Below are positions 1 to 6,728 of a stretch of 31,416 bases of DNA, one piece after another. A program made the position numbers and the translations under genes. The notes below the pieces were generated by a model, which was not told the origin of the DNA, did no database searches, and saw only the letters and a program-made list of their open reading frames with translations. Source of the DNA: a virus. Numbering within the stretch: position 1 is the stretch's first letter; the number at the start of each line of letters is the position of its first letter. The stretch spans positions 1 through 31,416 of IMG/VR virus record IMGVR_UViG_3300048584_000194; one strand, 5' to 3'.

Positions 1-1
1 G

Positions 2-64
2 AAGACCGGAGTCACGCTTGCCGAGGCGCGCCAGGTTCGGAAGAGCGGCAGGCAGATAGCCTGA
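2..64 (+). CDS. 3' end of an upstream phage gene, probably large terminase
   Basis: One frame is open from base 2 to a TGA at 62-64 and gives a short charged tail (about 20 residues, ending GRQIA). The start is outside the window. In lambda-like genomes the gene before gpW is the large terminase subunit, so position is the only argument for this identity. The fragment has no diagnostic motif. Confidence 0.4.
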   Translation, partial: KTGVTLAEARQVRKSGRQIA

Positions 65-67
65 CCG

Positions 68-73
68 TTGACA
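68..73 (+). promoter_or_regulatory. TTGACA start-associated motif, 13 nt before the 87 start
   Basis: TTGACA ends 13 nt before the ATG at 87. It lies just after the TGA of the preceding frame. No AT-rich -10 sequence sits 16-18 nt downstream. Confidence 0.5.
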
Positions 74-86
74 GGCGCAACCTGAC

Positions 87-347
87 ATGGCACGCGGACT
101 CTTCATCACCGGCTTCACGATTTCCGAAGTGCTCGCGATCCAGCAGCGGGCGAAGGAATTTCTGATTGAGGGCAAAACCCTCATGACCTGGAACGAGGCG
201 GGCAGCTCGGCATCGAAGCAGTTCACCATGCCGGTCGATCAGGTGCTTGAGGAATGCGGCCATGCGCTCCGCATGTTAGACCCCGCCACCTACGGCAAGC
301 CGCGTATCGCCGCCGCGTCCTTCATCTCCGGCTATCTCCCGAAATGA
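87..347 (+). CDS. gpW-like head-tail connector (head completion) protein
   Basis: Small 86-residue protein encoded between the presumed terminase and the portal gene, which is where lambda places gpW. gpW is 68 residues and joins the portal vertex to the tail connector after DNA packaging. Here an N-terminal stretch with FTISEVLAIQ is followed by a helical segment, a short polar hairpin (MTWNEAGSSASKQF) and a C-terminal helix around VLEECGHAL. That helix-hairpin-helix order fits the gpW fold. The stop overlaps the portal start (ATGA), so the two are probably translationally coupled. Function rests on position and size; I see no catalytic motif. Confidence 0.6.
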   Translation: MARGLFITGFTISEVLAIQQRAKEFLIEGKTLMTWNEAGSSASKQFTMPVDQVLEECGHALRMLDPATYGKPRIAAASFISGYLPK

Positions 348-1783
348 ATCGCATCAAGCACATCGCGCACCTGCTCTTGCCGCCGATTCTCGTTCCGAAG
401 GCGTGGGGCTCGCCATACGAATCGGCAAACTGGTCGCCGCGCCGTGGCAGCGTTCCTGGCGCATCGCCCACCGATGCCCGCAATGAACTCACGCCGGGTG
501 TCCGCACCGAACTGGTCCGCAAGTCGCGATACATGCACAAGAACAGCGGATTCGTGCGGGAGCTTGTCGCCAACATGGCGATTTACTCAACCGGCGATGG
601 CATTCGCGTCCAGGCGCAATCACCCGATCCGGTGTGGAACCGGGCCGCAGAAGCCTATTTCGCCATGTGGTCGCCTCGCTGTGAAGTGACACGGCGGTTT
701 TCGTTCGAGGAATGCCAGGCTCTCGTTTGTCGCGGCATGGACATCGACGGTGAGTATTTCATCCACAAGACCCGCGATGCCCAAGGCGAACCACGCATCC
801 AGTTGATCGAATCCCACCGCGTAGGCGACCAATTCGGTTCACAAGAAACCATCGACGGAGTCGGCCTCGATGCGTGGGGCGCACCAGTTTTCTATCGAAC
901 ATTGGAGGACAACAGCAAACACCGTGATCTGCCCGCCGCGTCGGTTCTCCATATCCACGAACCCGAGTGGGCCGGTGGTGTCCGATCTCACCCGACGATT
1001 CAGCACTCGATCAATCATGTGCTCGATGAAATGGAATTGCTCGCTCTGGAAAAGCACGCGGTCAAAGACAATGCGGACGTGGCTCGCATCCTCAAGACGG
1101 CTCGTGGAGAGATCGACGACAACGGTGACTTCGTGGTCGGTGGCGGGTCCGGTGTCAGTGAGTCCAGCGACCCCGTTTCGCTGCAACGCATCGTCGGCGG
1201 CAAACTGGTGGCTCTCAGACCCGACGAGTCTCTCGACAGCTTTCAATCTAATCGACCATCGCCAACCTTCACCGGTTTCCTGGAACACCTGCGGCGTGAC
1301 TCCGCGCTTGGGATGATTCCCTTCGAGTTTGCAGCGGATTCCAGCAAGGTCGGTGGTGCAGGCGTTAGATTGATCGTCGCCAAGGCGGATCGCCGCTTCT
1401 CGTTCCGCCAGATGATTCTCGAAAGTCGCCTCATCAAACCGGTTTGGGCCTATGTAATCGGCGATGCAATTGCTCGTGGCTTCCTGCCACCGGTGCCAGG
1501 CTGGTGGAAGATCAGCTCCGTTCCTCCCAAGCGCGTGACCGTGGACGCCGGACGCGAGGCGCAACAAAACCGTGCCGACGTGGAAATGGGACTGAAAACC
1601 CTCTCTGATCACTTCAATGAACAGGGAGCGGACTTCGGCGAAGAGATCGAACGCCGCGCCAGCGATGCCAAGCTCATCCTGGATACAGCGGCGAAGTACT
1701 GCGTGCCGGTGGACATGCTCTGGAAACCAAATGGCATGCCTGTGACTCTCCCGGATAAGGAAGAGCCACCGCCTGGTCGTTGA
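344..1783 (+). CDS. Phage portal protein, lambda gpB type
   Basis: Portal protein of 479 residues, near the usual size for lambda gpB relatives. It forms the dodecameric ring at one capsid vertex through which DNA enters and leaves. Family-like features are the early basic segment with LVRKSRYMHKNSGFVRELV, then a glycine-rich turn (YSTGDGIRV), the MDIDGEYF strand, a conserved-looking QLIESHRV segment and the long C-terminal helical region ending in an acidic, proline-rich tail. I chose the ATG at 344, which overlaps the upstream stop. A longer in-frame extension to 254 would run through the connector gene and has arginine-rich shadow composition. The stop codon lies inside the TTGACA that precedes the protease gene. 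Confidence 0.9.
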   Translation: MNRIKHIAHLLLPPILVPKAWGSPYESANWSPRRGSVPGASPTDARNELTPGVRTELVRKSRYMHKNSGFVRELVANMAIYSTGDGIRVQAQSPDPVWNRAAEAYFAMWSPRCEVTRRFSFEECQALVCRGMDIDGEYFIHKTRDAQGEPRIQLIESHRVGDQFGSQETIDGVGLDAWGAPVFYRTLEDNSKHRDLPAASVLHIHEPEWAGGVRSHPTIQHSINHVLDEMELLALEKHAVKDNADVARILKTARGEIDDNGDFVVGGGSGVSESSDPVSLQRIVGGKLVALRPDESLDSFQSNRPSPTFTGFLEHLRRDSALGMIPFEFAADSSKVGGAGVRLIVAKADRRFSFRQMILESRLIKPVWAYVIGDAIARGFLPPVPGWWKISSVPPKRVTVDAGREAQQNRADVEMGLKTLSDHFNEQGADFGEEIERRASDAKLILDTAAKYCVPVDMLWKPNGMPVTLPDKEEPPPGR

Positions 1784-1785
1784 CA
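1780..1785 (+). promoter_or_regulatory. TTGACA start-associated motif before the S49 protease
   Basis: TTGACA with 13 nt to the GTG start at 1799. The TGA inside the motif is the stop codon of the portal gene. Confidence 0.5.
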
Positions 1786-1798
1786 CCGCCATCCGGGC

Positions 1799-3112
1799 GT
1801 GAACCCGGTAATTCAACATCGCGAGTGGCTGATCCAACCTGAAGCGCTGCAATCCATGGCCGCGTCCTTGCGGGGACTGGTGGATCGCGGTGGATTCCTT
1901 CCGAAACAGGCAGCCGAAAGCCCGCTGCTTTCGATTGAGGATGGCATCGGCGTGATTGCAATCGAAGGGCCGATCCTTCGCAAGCCCGACCTCTTCGCTC
2001 GCATCTTCTTCGGTGCCACCAGTTCCGAGGACATTGGCGAGGCTCTGCGTGAAGCGGGTCAGCGCGATGACATCAAGGCGGTATTTCTTAACATCGACTC
2101 GCCTGGCGGCACGGTGGCAGGCACACCGGAACTCGCGGCAGCGGTGAAGGCCCTCAATGGAAGCAAGCCCGTCTATGCCTTCTCCTCCGGACTGATGTGT
2201 TCGGCGGCCTATTGGATCGCCAGCCAGGCCCGCGCCATCTACGCCACGCCGTCCGCTCAAGTCGGTTCCATTGGCGTGGTGCAGGCGGTGATCGACAATA
2301 GCGCGGCCCTCGACAAGGCGGGACTCAAAGTGGAGGTCTTCTCCGTCGGCAAATACAAGGCGATGGGCGCGCCCGGCACTCCGCTAACAGACGATCAGCG
2401 CGAATTGATTCAATCGAATCTCGCCGAAATCGCAGCCGAGTTTCATGACGCCGTTCTTTCCCGCGGACGTGCCATTCCTGCCGAGGCCATGGAAGGTCAG
2501 ACCTTCAGCGGCAAGCAGGCTCAACGCCACAACCTCGCGGGCATGGTTCCTGACCGCGCCGACGCGATGCGCCGCCTGCGTGTCTATCACGCCGCGTCGG
2601 TTGACACGGGATCAGGGTCGATGAAAAGCATCGAAGACGAACTCGCCGAAGCCCGAACCGAGGTTGTGAACCTCCAGCGGGACCACCAAGCCCAGACCGA
2701 ATTGCTCAACGAGGCCTCGACCAGCGTCGATTCGCTTCGTGGCGAAGTGGAGTTGCTTGCCGCTGAAATCGACACGCTGAAAGCGGAGCGCGATGACGCG
2801 AAGAGCCAAGCCGCCAATCTCATCACCGAGCGGGATGCCGCAAAGGTGCAAGTCACCTCGATGCAATCACGCATCACCGATCTGGAAGCATCGCAAACCG
2901 ACTTCGACCGCAAACTGCAACTCGAAGTCGCCCGCGTCGTCGCCTCCACCGGCACCACGATGCCCGCCCAAGTGACCCCTGCCGGGGATGCCTCCCAGGC
3001 TGCGGACCTCCATGCGCGTTTCGCCGCCATCACCGATCCCGCCGAGCAGACCGCCTTCTGGCGCAAGCTCACTCCCGAACAACAAGCCCTCATCCTCAAA
3101 CACCAAGCCTGA
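1799..3112 (+). CDS. S49 family prohead protease with C-terminal scaffold domain
   Basis: Protein of 437 residues from a GTG start, equivalent to lambda gpC. Residues about 1-265 form a ClpP/SppA-like S49 peptidase: the strand with NIDSPGGTV (98-106), the nucleophile region CSAAYWIAS with Ser135, and GKYKAMG (184-190) supplying the Lys of the Ser-Lys dyad. Such enzymes cut scaffold and other head proteins during capsid maturation. Residues about 275-385 are charged heptad-like sequence predicted to be coiled coil, as expected for scaffold fused to protease. The C-terminal segment, rich in Ala and Gln, probably binds capsid. An in-frame ATG at 2621 could give the scaffold alone. It sits directly between portal and capsid genes; I see no separate gpD-like decoration gene. 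Confidence 0.88.
   Translation: MNPVIQHREWLIQPEALQSMAASLRGLVDRGGFLPKQAAESPLLSIEDGIGVIAIEGPILRKPDLFARIFFGATSSEDIGEALREAGQRDDIKAVFLNIDSPGGTVAGTPELAAAVKALNGSKPVYAFSSGLMCSAAYWIASQARAIYATPSAQVGSIGVVQAVIDNSAALDKAGLKVEVFSVGKYKAMGAPGTPLTDDQRELIQSNLAEIAAEFHDAVLSRGRAIPAEAMEGQTFSGKQAQRHNLAGMVPDRADAMRRLRVYHAASVDTGSGSMKSIEDELAEARTEVVNLQRDHQAQTELLNEASTSVDSLRGEVELLAAEIDTLKAERDDAKSQAANLITERDAAKVQVTSMQSRITDLEASQTDFDRKLQLEVARVVASTGTTMPAQVTPAGDASQAADLHARFAAITDPAEQTAFWRKLTPEQQALILKHQA
2601..2606 (+). promoter_or_regulatory. TTGACA motif inside the protease gene, before the nested start
   Basis: TTGACA lies 14 nt before the in-frame ATG at 2621 and is the only copy inside an annotated prophage gene that does not precede another gene. 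Its spacing matches copies at gene boundaries, which supports internal initiation. Confidence 0.5.
2621..3112 (+). CDS. Candidate nested scaffold protein, lambda Nu3-like
   Basis: An in-frame start within the protease gene would give a 163-residue protein beginning MKSIEDELAEARTEV. It is a long charged coiled coil followed by an Ala/Gln/Thr-rich tail, which fits a capsid scaffold. In lambda, scaffold Nu3 is made from an internal start at the 3' end of gene C; this is the same arrangement. The sequence evidence is the ATG at the domain boundary and the TTGACA motif 14 nt upstream, plus a weak AGGG. Whether the internal start is used cannot be seen from sequence. Confidence 0.5.
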   Translation: MKSIEDELAEARTEVVNLQRDHQAQTELLNEASTSVDSLRGEVELLAAEIDTLKAERDDAKSQAANLITERDAAKVQVTSMQSRITDLEASQTDFDRKLQLEVARVVASTGTTMPAQVTPAGDASQAADLHARFAAITDPAEQTAFWRKLTPEQQALILKHQA

Positions 3113-3121
3113 TAACACGCC

Positions 3122-4018
3122 ATGTCCAACACCCTCACCAACGTCAAAGACATCAAGGTCGCCCAACGGGCGCTCATGCCCTTCATGTCGAACCTCCTGC
3201 CGGTCACGGCGTTCTCCACCGACTTCAGTCCGCAGCCTGCCGACAAGCTCGACACCGTGCGCGTTCCGCTCGTCGGCGCGCCCAGCACTTCAAGCGACTT
3301 CGCAGGCGACTACTCGGCCAATGCCGATTCCACGGTCACCGTGGTTCCGGTGACGCTCAACCGCCACAAATACAAGACCGTCCACGTCACCGCCAGGGAA
3401 TCCGCCGAGACATCGCTCAACGCGCTCGAAGCCTTGGTGGAAGCCGCCGCCCAACAACTCGCCCAGGACGTGCTGGTGGACATCTTCAGTTGCATCACGC
3501 TCGCCAACTTCGGCGCTCCGGGCATCGCCGCGCTCGCCGCCACCGCCTTCGATTACAAGAAGGTGCTCAGCCTGCGCGAAGCTTGCGGCAATGCCAAGAT
3601 GCCGCCCAACCCGCGCTCACTGGTGCTCGATGCTGGCTACTACACCAACATGCTCGCCGACGACGTGGTGGCCAAGAGTTTCAACCTGAACCTCAACGCC
3701 CCGGCCGTCACCGAAGGCATGGTCAAGCGGATCGCCGGATTCAACCTCCACGAAACGACCCTCATCCCTTCGGATCACGCGGAAAAACTTGTTGGCTTCG
3801 CAGCTCACTCCAGCGCCGTCGCGGTGGCCATGCGCTACCTCCAGCCGGTGGCCGACTACCAGCAAGCCGGTGCCGTCACCGATCCCACCACGGGCATGAC
3901 CTTCGGCTACCTGCGCTTCACCGACACCCGCGCCAACAAAATCTTCGTCACCCTCGAATGCCTCTACGGCTTCTCGGCGGCCAAGACCGACGCCCTCAAG
4001 CGCATCGTCAAACCATAA
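3122..4018 (+). CDS. Major capsid protein
   Basis: Protein of 298 residues that follows the protease/scaffold gene by 9 nt and precedes a terminator, the usual setting for the most abundant head protein. It should form the icosahedral shell, and an HK97-type fold is expected. Visible features are an N-terminal helix (KVAQRALMPFM), a strand with TVTVVPVTLNRHKYKTVHVTARE, which fits the E-loop/P-domain transition of coat proteins, a long alanine-rich helix (LEALVEAAAQQLAQDVL), and a C-terminal Thr/Phe-rich strand. There is no signal peptide and only two cysteines. Assignment rests on position, size and composition rather than on a single motif. Confidence 0.8.
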   Translation: MSNTLTNVKDIKVAQRALMPFMSNLLPVTAFSTDFSPQPADKLDTVRVPLVGAPSTSSDFAGDYSANADSTVTVVPVTLNRHKYKTVHVTARESAETSLNALEALVEAAAQQLAQDVLVDIFSCITLANFGAPGIAALAATAFDYKKVLSLREACGNAKMPPNPRSLVLDAGYYTNMLADDVVAKSFNLNLNAPAVTEGMVKRIAGFNLHETTLIPSDHAEKLVGFAAHSSAVAVAMRYLQPVADYQQAGAVTDPTTGMTFGYLRFTDTRANKIFVTLECLYGFSAAKTDALKRIVKP

Positions 4019-4046
4019 GCTTCTTTGGAGTTCGATTGGCATCCAT

Positions 4047-4083
4047 CACCCTCTCTCGGGAAACCGGGAGGGGGTGTTTTGTT
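4047..4083 (+). terminator. Rho-independent terminator after the capsid gene
   Basis: A 13-base arm at 4047-4059 pairs with 4064-4076 (11 Watson-Crick pairs and 2 G-U pairs) around a GAAA tetraloop, followed by TTTTGTT. It lies 28 nt after the capsid stop. It should cap the abundant head transcript while letting some reading through into the tail genes. The next 85 bases are AT-rich compared with the rest of the prophage and may hold a promoter, but I could not identify convincing -35 and -10 boxes. Confidence 0.8.
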
Positions 4084-4148
4084 CGAAATATGTGGCATAC
4101 ATCAAGACAGGCTTGATCTATTACACAAATTCCAAACATCGCGCACGA

Positions 4149-4154
4149 TTGACA
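4149..4154 (+). promoter_or_regulatory. TTGACA start-associated motif before the 4168 gene
   Basis: TTGACA lies 13 nt before the GTG at 4168, and here no upstream stop codon overlaps it. This copy therefore is not explained by the context of a TGA stop. The 16-18 nt downstream position is GC-rich coding sequence. Confidence 0.5.
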
Positions 4155-4167
4155 CGCCACGAGGTGC

Positions 4168-4476
4168 GTGAACGCGATCCAAGCAGCCGCTGCCGAGGCA
4201 TTCGTTGAAATCCTGCGTGATGCGGGAGTGCCAGTGACCATCGGTGGCAAGGACTATCAGGCGATGGTCTCGCCGAGCGGACTGGCTGTTGATCTTGAGG
4301 AAGGCGGTTTCACCCAGGACGGTGCGCTCACGGTGAAGCTGCTCGTAGCACTCCTGCCGACACCGCTGCCCGCCCACAATGACACGATCCTCATCGGGGG
4401 CGACCGCTACAAGATCGACGAAATCAACCGCAAGCCCGGTGCGGGCATCATCGAATACCGCGTGGCCCGCCGCTGA
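4168..4476 (+). CDS. Putative head-tail joining protein
   Basis: A 102-residue protein from a GTG start, first gene after the capsid terminator. An N-terminal amphipathic helix (about 1-18) is followed by alternating strands with ILIGGDRYKIDEINRKPGAG near the C terminus, a compact mostly beta protein. Lambda gpFII and related adaptors have this size, position and strand-rich pattern. They bind below the connector and accept the tail. No motif proves the assignment. The next gene starts 11 nt downstream. Confidence 0.5.
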   Translation: MNAIQAAAAEAFVEILRDAGVPVTIGGKDYQAMVSPSGLAVDLEEGGFTQDGALTVKLLVALLPTPLPAHNDTILIGGDRYKIDEINRKPGAGIIEYRVARR

Positions 4477-4487
4477 AAATCACCACC

Positions 4488-4889
4488 ATGAACCAAGCCA
4501 TCGAAGATTACCTGGCCGGCCTTTTCACCTCCGCGCAGCTCGTTCCCGCGCCGGAGGTTTTCACCGGCACATCCGCCGACATCCGCACGCCCGAATCCCA
4601 TGCGATTCTTGTTCTAGCAGACTCGATTGAAAACGTCGTCGGCCCGCTTCACCGGGCGACGGTGAAGATCCTCGTCTCGTCACCCACCGACAACCGGACG
4701 CAACACGCCACTCTCGCCCATGCGGTGAAGGGCATCATGGAAGGCGTGCTACCTGCGGCGAACGGATTCACCATCGGCGGATTCAGGACGAAAGCCAACT
4801 CGACCGCCGTGACGGACGATGACCGGTGGCTCACCACCATCGAGGGGATTCTCGGTGTGGATTGGACGCCGGTTGACAACACGCCGTAA
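4488..4889 (+). CDS. Putative tail completion or terminator protein, gpU-like position
   Basis: A 133-residue protein between the adaptor candidate and the tail-tube candidates. In siphoviruses that slot holds the tail terminator (lambda gpU, 131 residues) that stops tube polymerisation and joins tail to head. The N-terminal helix (NQAIEDYLAGLF), the central beta segment (HRATVKILVSS) and a helix of HATLAHAVKGIM give an alpha-beta pattern compatible with gpU. Size matches closely, but no residue-level signature is visible. A role as a minor adaptor is possible. Confidence 0.45.
   Translation: MNQAIEDYLAGLFTSAQLVPAPEVFTGTSADIRTPESHAILVLADSIENVVGPLHRATVKILVSSPTDNRTQHATLAHAVKGIMEGVLPAANGFTIGGFRTKANSTAVTDDDRWLTTIEGILGVDWTPVDNTP
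4873..4878 (+). promoter_or_regulatory. TTGACA start-associated motif before the 4895 gene
   Basis: TTGACA lies inside the last codons of the preceding gene, 16 nt before the ATG at 4895. The upstream stop is a TAA at 4887-4889, so the motif here is not a stop-codon effect. Confidence 0.45.
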
Positions 4890-4894
4890 GAGTC

Positions 4895-5209
4895 ATGCCC
4901 GCTACCTTCGGAGTCACCAACCTGCACGGACTCGCGCCCGCCACCGGACACGCCCAGGAAGCGTCTGCGGACTCATCCATCGAAGTGGCGACTCTGCGGG
5001 ATTCGCTTGGCGTGACCGTTGTGGCGAAGCCGAAGAAGCTCATCACCCGCAGCATCACGCTATCCGGAAAAGGCACCGTGAATTTTGGCGATGTCGCCGC
5101 AGGGGCGATCACCAAGGGTGTCTCGTTCGTGACCTCCGTCAAGGTGACGGAAAGCAACGACGACTTTCCAGGCTTCGAGATTCAGGCCGTCGCCTACGAC
5201 GACATCTAA
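4895..5209 (+). CDS. Small tail-tube-like protein, copy 1
   Basis: A 104-residue protein with strand-rich sequence. The segments SITLSGKGTV, VTSVKVTES and FPGFEIQAVAY align by eye with SFSVKGRGVA, ITTVKNSQT and YNSFELSGVNH of the next gene, and both begin MPA-x-F. The shared pattern suggests diverged tandem paralogues. Tail-tube subunits are beta barrels of this type and stand just before the G/GT chaperone. One copy may form the tube and the other a special ring, or the two may alternate; the sequence does not say which. Confidence 0.45.
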   Translation: MPATFGVTNLHGLAPATGHAQEASADSSIEVATLRDSLGVTVVAKPKKLITRSITLSGKGTVNFGDVAAGAITKGVSFVTSVKVTESNDDFPGFEIQAVAYDDI

Positions 5210-5223
5210 CACTAAAAACTCCC

Positions 5224-5559
5224 ATGCCCGCCGCCTTCAACGAAATCGGAGTCAAGTGCGTCACTGCCGCCCTGGTGGAGAGCGTGGACGTGCAGAAGCA
5301 GCTCGAACACAAGATCATCAAGAAGAGCGACGGCGCGTTCGAGACGGGCAACCGCTACGACCCGTCCTTCAGTTTCAGCGTCAAGGGCCGAGGTGTCGCG
5401 GATGAATCCCTGCTGGGCGGTGCCTCCGCCGCCTATGTGCCCGAACAGATCACGGGCGGAACCACCATCATCACCACCGTCAAGAACTCCCAGACCAACG
5501 AGGATTACAACTCGTTCGAACTGTCGGGAGTGAACCATCCCGCCGCAGGAGCGGCATGA
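5224..5559 (+). CDS. Small tail-tube-like protein, copy 2
   Basis: A 111-residue protein starting at ATG 5224, 14 nt after the preceding stop. It shares the strand pattern of its neighbour and ends in an Ala/Gly-rich tail (NHPAAGAA). An added N-terminal part of about 45 residues (KQLEHKIIKKSDGAFETGN) could be the loop and hairpin that contact adjacent rings. The reading frame is open upstream to 4819, but that extension overlaps two genes and is arginine-rich, so I chose the ATG after the stop. Tail-tube role is inferred from position and fold pattern. Confidence 0.5.
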   Translation: MPAAFNEIGVKCVTAALVESVDVQKQLEHKIIKKSDGAFETGNRYDPSFSFSVKGRGVADESLLGGASAAYVPEQITGGTTIITTVKNSQTNEDYNSFELSGVNHPAAGAA

Positions 5560-5594
5560 CGCATCCATTTTCAAAGATCACCTGAAAATCACCC

Positions 5595-6062
5595 ATGAAA
5601 GAAGGAACCACCATCAGCGTCGTGCGCGATCACGACACGAAACCCACCGAAAGCCGCAACACCCGGCTTGTCGCGGCGGCACTCTCAAGCGGCGGCATGT
5701 TCGCCACCGAAGCCGCCTATTCCGACACGGTCGAACAGACGCCCAACGGCGCGAAGCGCACCGTCACTTGGCTGATGGACGGCGCGGCCAAACTCAGCTT
5801 TGAACCCATCGAGGTAGCGGAAAGCATCACCTTCGACGAGTTCCGCAAGCGTTATGAATCGCTCGCCTGGTGCGAGGCCAACGCCAACCACCCCATTGCC
5901 TATCTGCGGGCGATGAATGACCAACACAACCGGCTGCTCGACAAGGTCAAGACGATGCGCCCGATGCTGCTGATCCGCAAAGGCAAGCGCATCGCCATCG
6001 TTCCGAGCAGTTCCGACGAGGCATCGAAAGCCACCCGCGAGCAAATCCTTTCCGAATTCTAA
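5595..6062 (+). CDS. Conserved-looking tail gene of unknown role
   Basis: A 155-residue soluble protein between tail tube and tail chaperone, a slot that is empty in lambda. The N-terminal third is polar; the middle (SFEPIEVAESITFDEFRKRYESLAW) suggests strand then helix; the C-terminal third has helices and the segment LLIRKGKRIAIVPSS. There is no signal peptide, membrane segment or familiar catalytic motif. It may be a minor tail or assembly protein. Four bases separate it from the chaperone gene, so the two are probably cotranslated. Confidence 0.55.
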   Translation: MKEGTTISVVRDHDTKPTESRNTRLVAAALSSGGMFATEAAYSDTVEQTPNGAKRTVTWLMDGAAKLSFEPIEVAESITFDEFRKRYESLAWCEANANHPIAYLRAMNDQHNRLLDKVKTMRPMLLIRKGKRIAIVPSSSDEASKATREQILSEF

Positions 6063-6066
6063 CATC

Positions 6067-6486
6067 ATGAACGACCGCGAACTTCAACTTGCCACCGGCA
6101 TGATCGACAGCGGGGAACGCCGGATCGGCAACCTCAAGCTGCGTCCTTACACCATGGGCTCGATGCAACTGGCCTATCTGCTCAAGCTCACCATGTTCAC
6201 CCGTGGCAAGGATGATCCACCGCTGGAGCTTGATGATTTGGAAGAGCAGCGGCAGATCATGGCCTTTGCATGGATGCAGTCGGCGGATGAAGATGACATC
6301 GCGGACGCAGTCCGTGACGAAACCGTAGATCGTTGTGTGCTCAAGTTCTCTCTCAATGTCACCTTCGACATGCTCCCGGGGTTGATGGCGGAAATCAACC
6401 GGATCAACGCGATGCTTGCCGCATCCAGCGTCCGCGTCGAAAGCAAGTATCCGTCCAGCGAGGACGATGCGCCGGGAAAGTCCTGA
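6067..6486 (+). CDS. Tail assembly chaperone, gpG-like
   Basis: A 139-residue acidic, helical protein at the position of lambda gpG (140 residues), just upstream of the tape measure region. gpG-type proteins coat the tape measure and keep it soluble until the tube polymerises. Leucine-rich helices are visible in MGSMQLAYLLKLTMF and MAEINRINAMLAAS. The last codons before the TGA contain a slippery heptamer, so a fraction of ribosomes should continue into the -1 frame and produce the longer fusion. I identify it by size, place and frameshift rather than by sequence similarity. Confidence 0.75.
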   Translation: MNDRELQLATGMIDSGERRIGNLKLRPYTMGSMQLAYLLKLTMFTRGKDDPPLELDDLEEQRQIMAFAWMQSADEDDIADAVRDETVDRCVLKFSLNVTFDMLPGLMAEINRINAMLAASSVRVESKYPSSEDDAPGKS

Positions 6487-6728
6487 ACCCCGGCTGGCTG
6501 GCGAGTGCGGTATTCACCATCGCCAAGGACACCGGTTGGAGCGAGGACTTCATCATCTGGCGGCTCCCGATGGCGCGTGCCCTCCAGTATTACCATTGCT
6601 CGCTCCAGGCGGCCAATCTCTGGACGCTTGAACCACCCACCGAAGAGACGATGCAGGCACTCGCGCCGGACGAGCTGATCGGTCTCATCGACCGCATGGT
6701 TGACGATGGTGACGAGGACGATGGGTGA
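6067..6728 (+). CDS. gpGT-like tail chaperone made by -1 frameshift
   Basis: Predicted fusion of about 220 residues: residues 1-138 from the gpG-like frame, then about 82 residues from the -1 frame, entered at 6480 and ending at TGA 6726-6728. The added part begins VLNPGWLASAVF and includes a tryptophan-rich helix pair (SEDFIIWRLPMARALQYYH) and an acidic end. In lambda, gpGT is needed at a low ratio to gpG, and its T part binds the tail tube. The second frame has no convincing start of its own after the heptamer, which supports frameshifting. I treat the segment as part of this gene, not as a separate one. Confidence 0.8.
6474..6480 (+). promoter_or_regulatory. -1 ribosomal frameshift slippery site G GGA AAG
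   Basis: The heptamer GGGAAAG is in the correct phase (last base of CCG, then GGA, then AAG) and lies 3 nt before the TGA at 6484-6486. Slipping back by one base re-pairs both tRNAs on GGG AAA. This is the same heptamer reported for lambda G/GT. The following 25 bases are GC-rich, but I could not define one clear stem or pseudoknot. Confidence 0.85.

Noticed and set aside
254-343. Upstream extension of the portal gene
   Set aside because: It overlaps the connector gene over most of its length and is Arg/His-rich. The ATG overlapping the upstream stop at 344 is the standard coupled start.
1780-1785. TTGACA copies as -35 promoter boxes
   Set aside because: With a 16-18 nt spacer the -10 would fall at or beyond the start codon, in GC-rich coding sequence. 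The well-formed promoter at 27145-27174 shows what a real pair looks like in this DNA.
839-2260. 473-codon open frame on the - strand across the portal and protease genes
   Set aside because: It lies antisense to two well-supported phage genes, has His/Arg-rich shadow composition, and shows no family motif. GC-rich codon bias of the + strand genes opens such frames.
6333-6473. Independent start for the second tail chaperone frame
   Set aside because: The ATG-like starts before the heptamer lie inside gpG-like coding sequence and give non-protein-like residues. The slippery site explains how the frame is reached.
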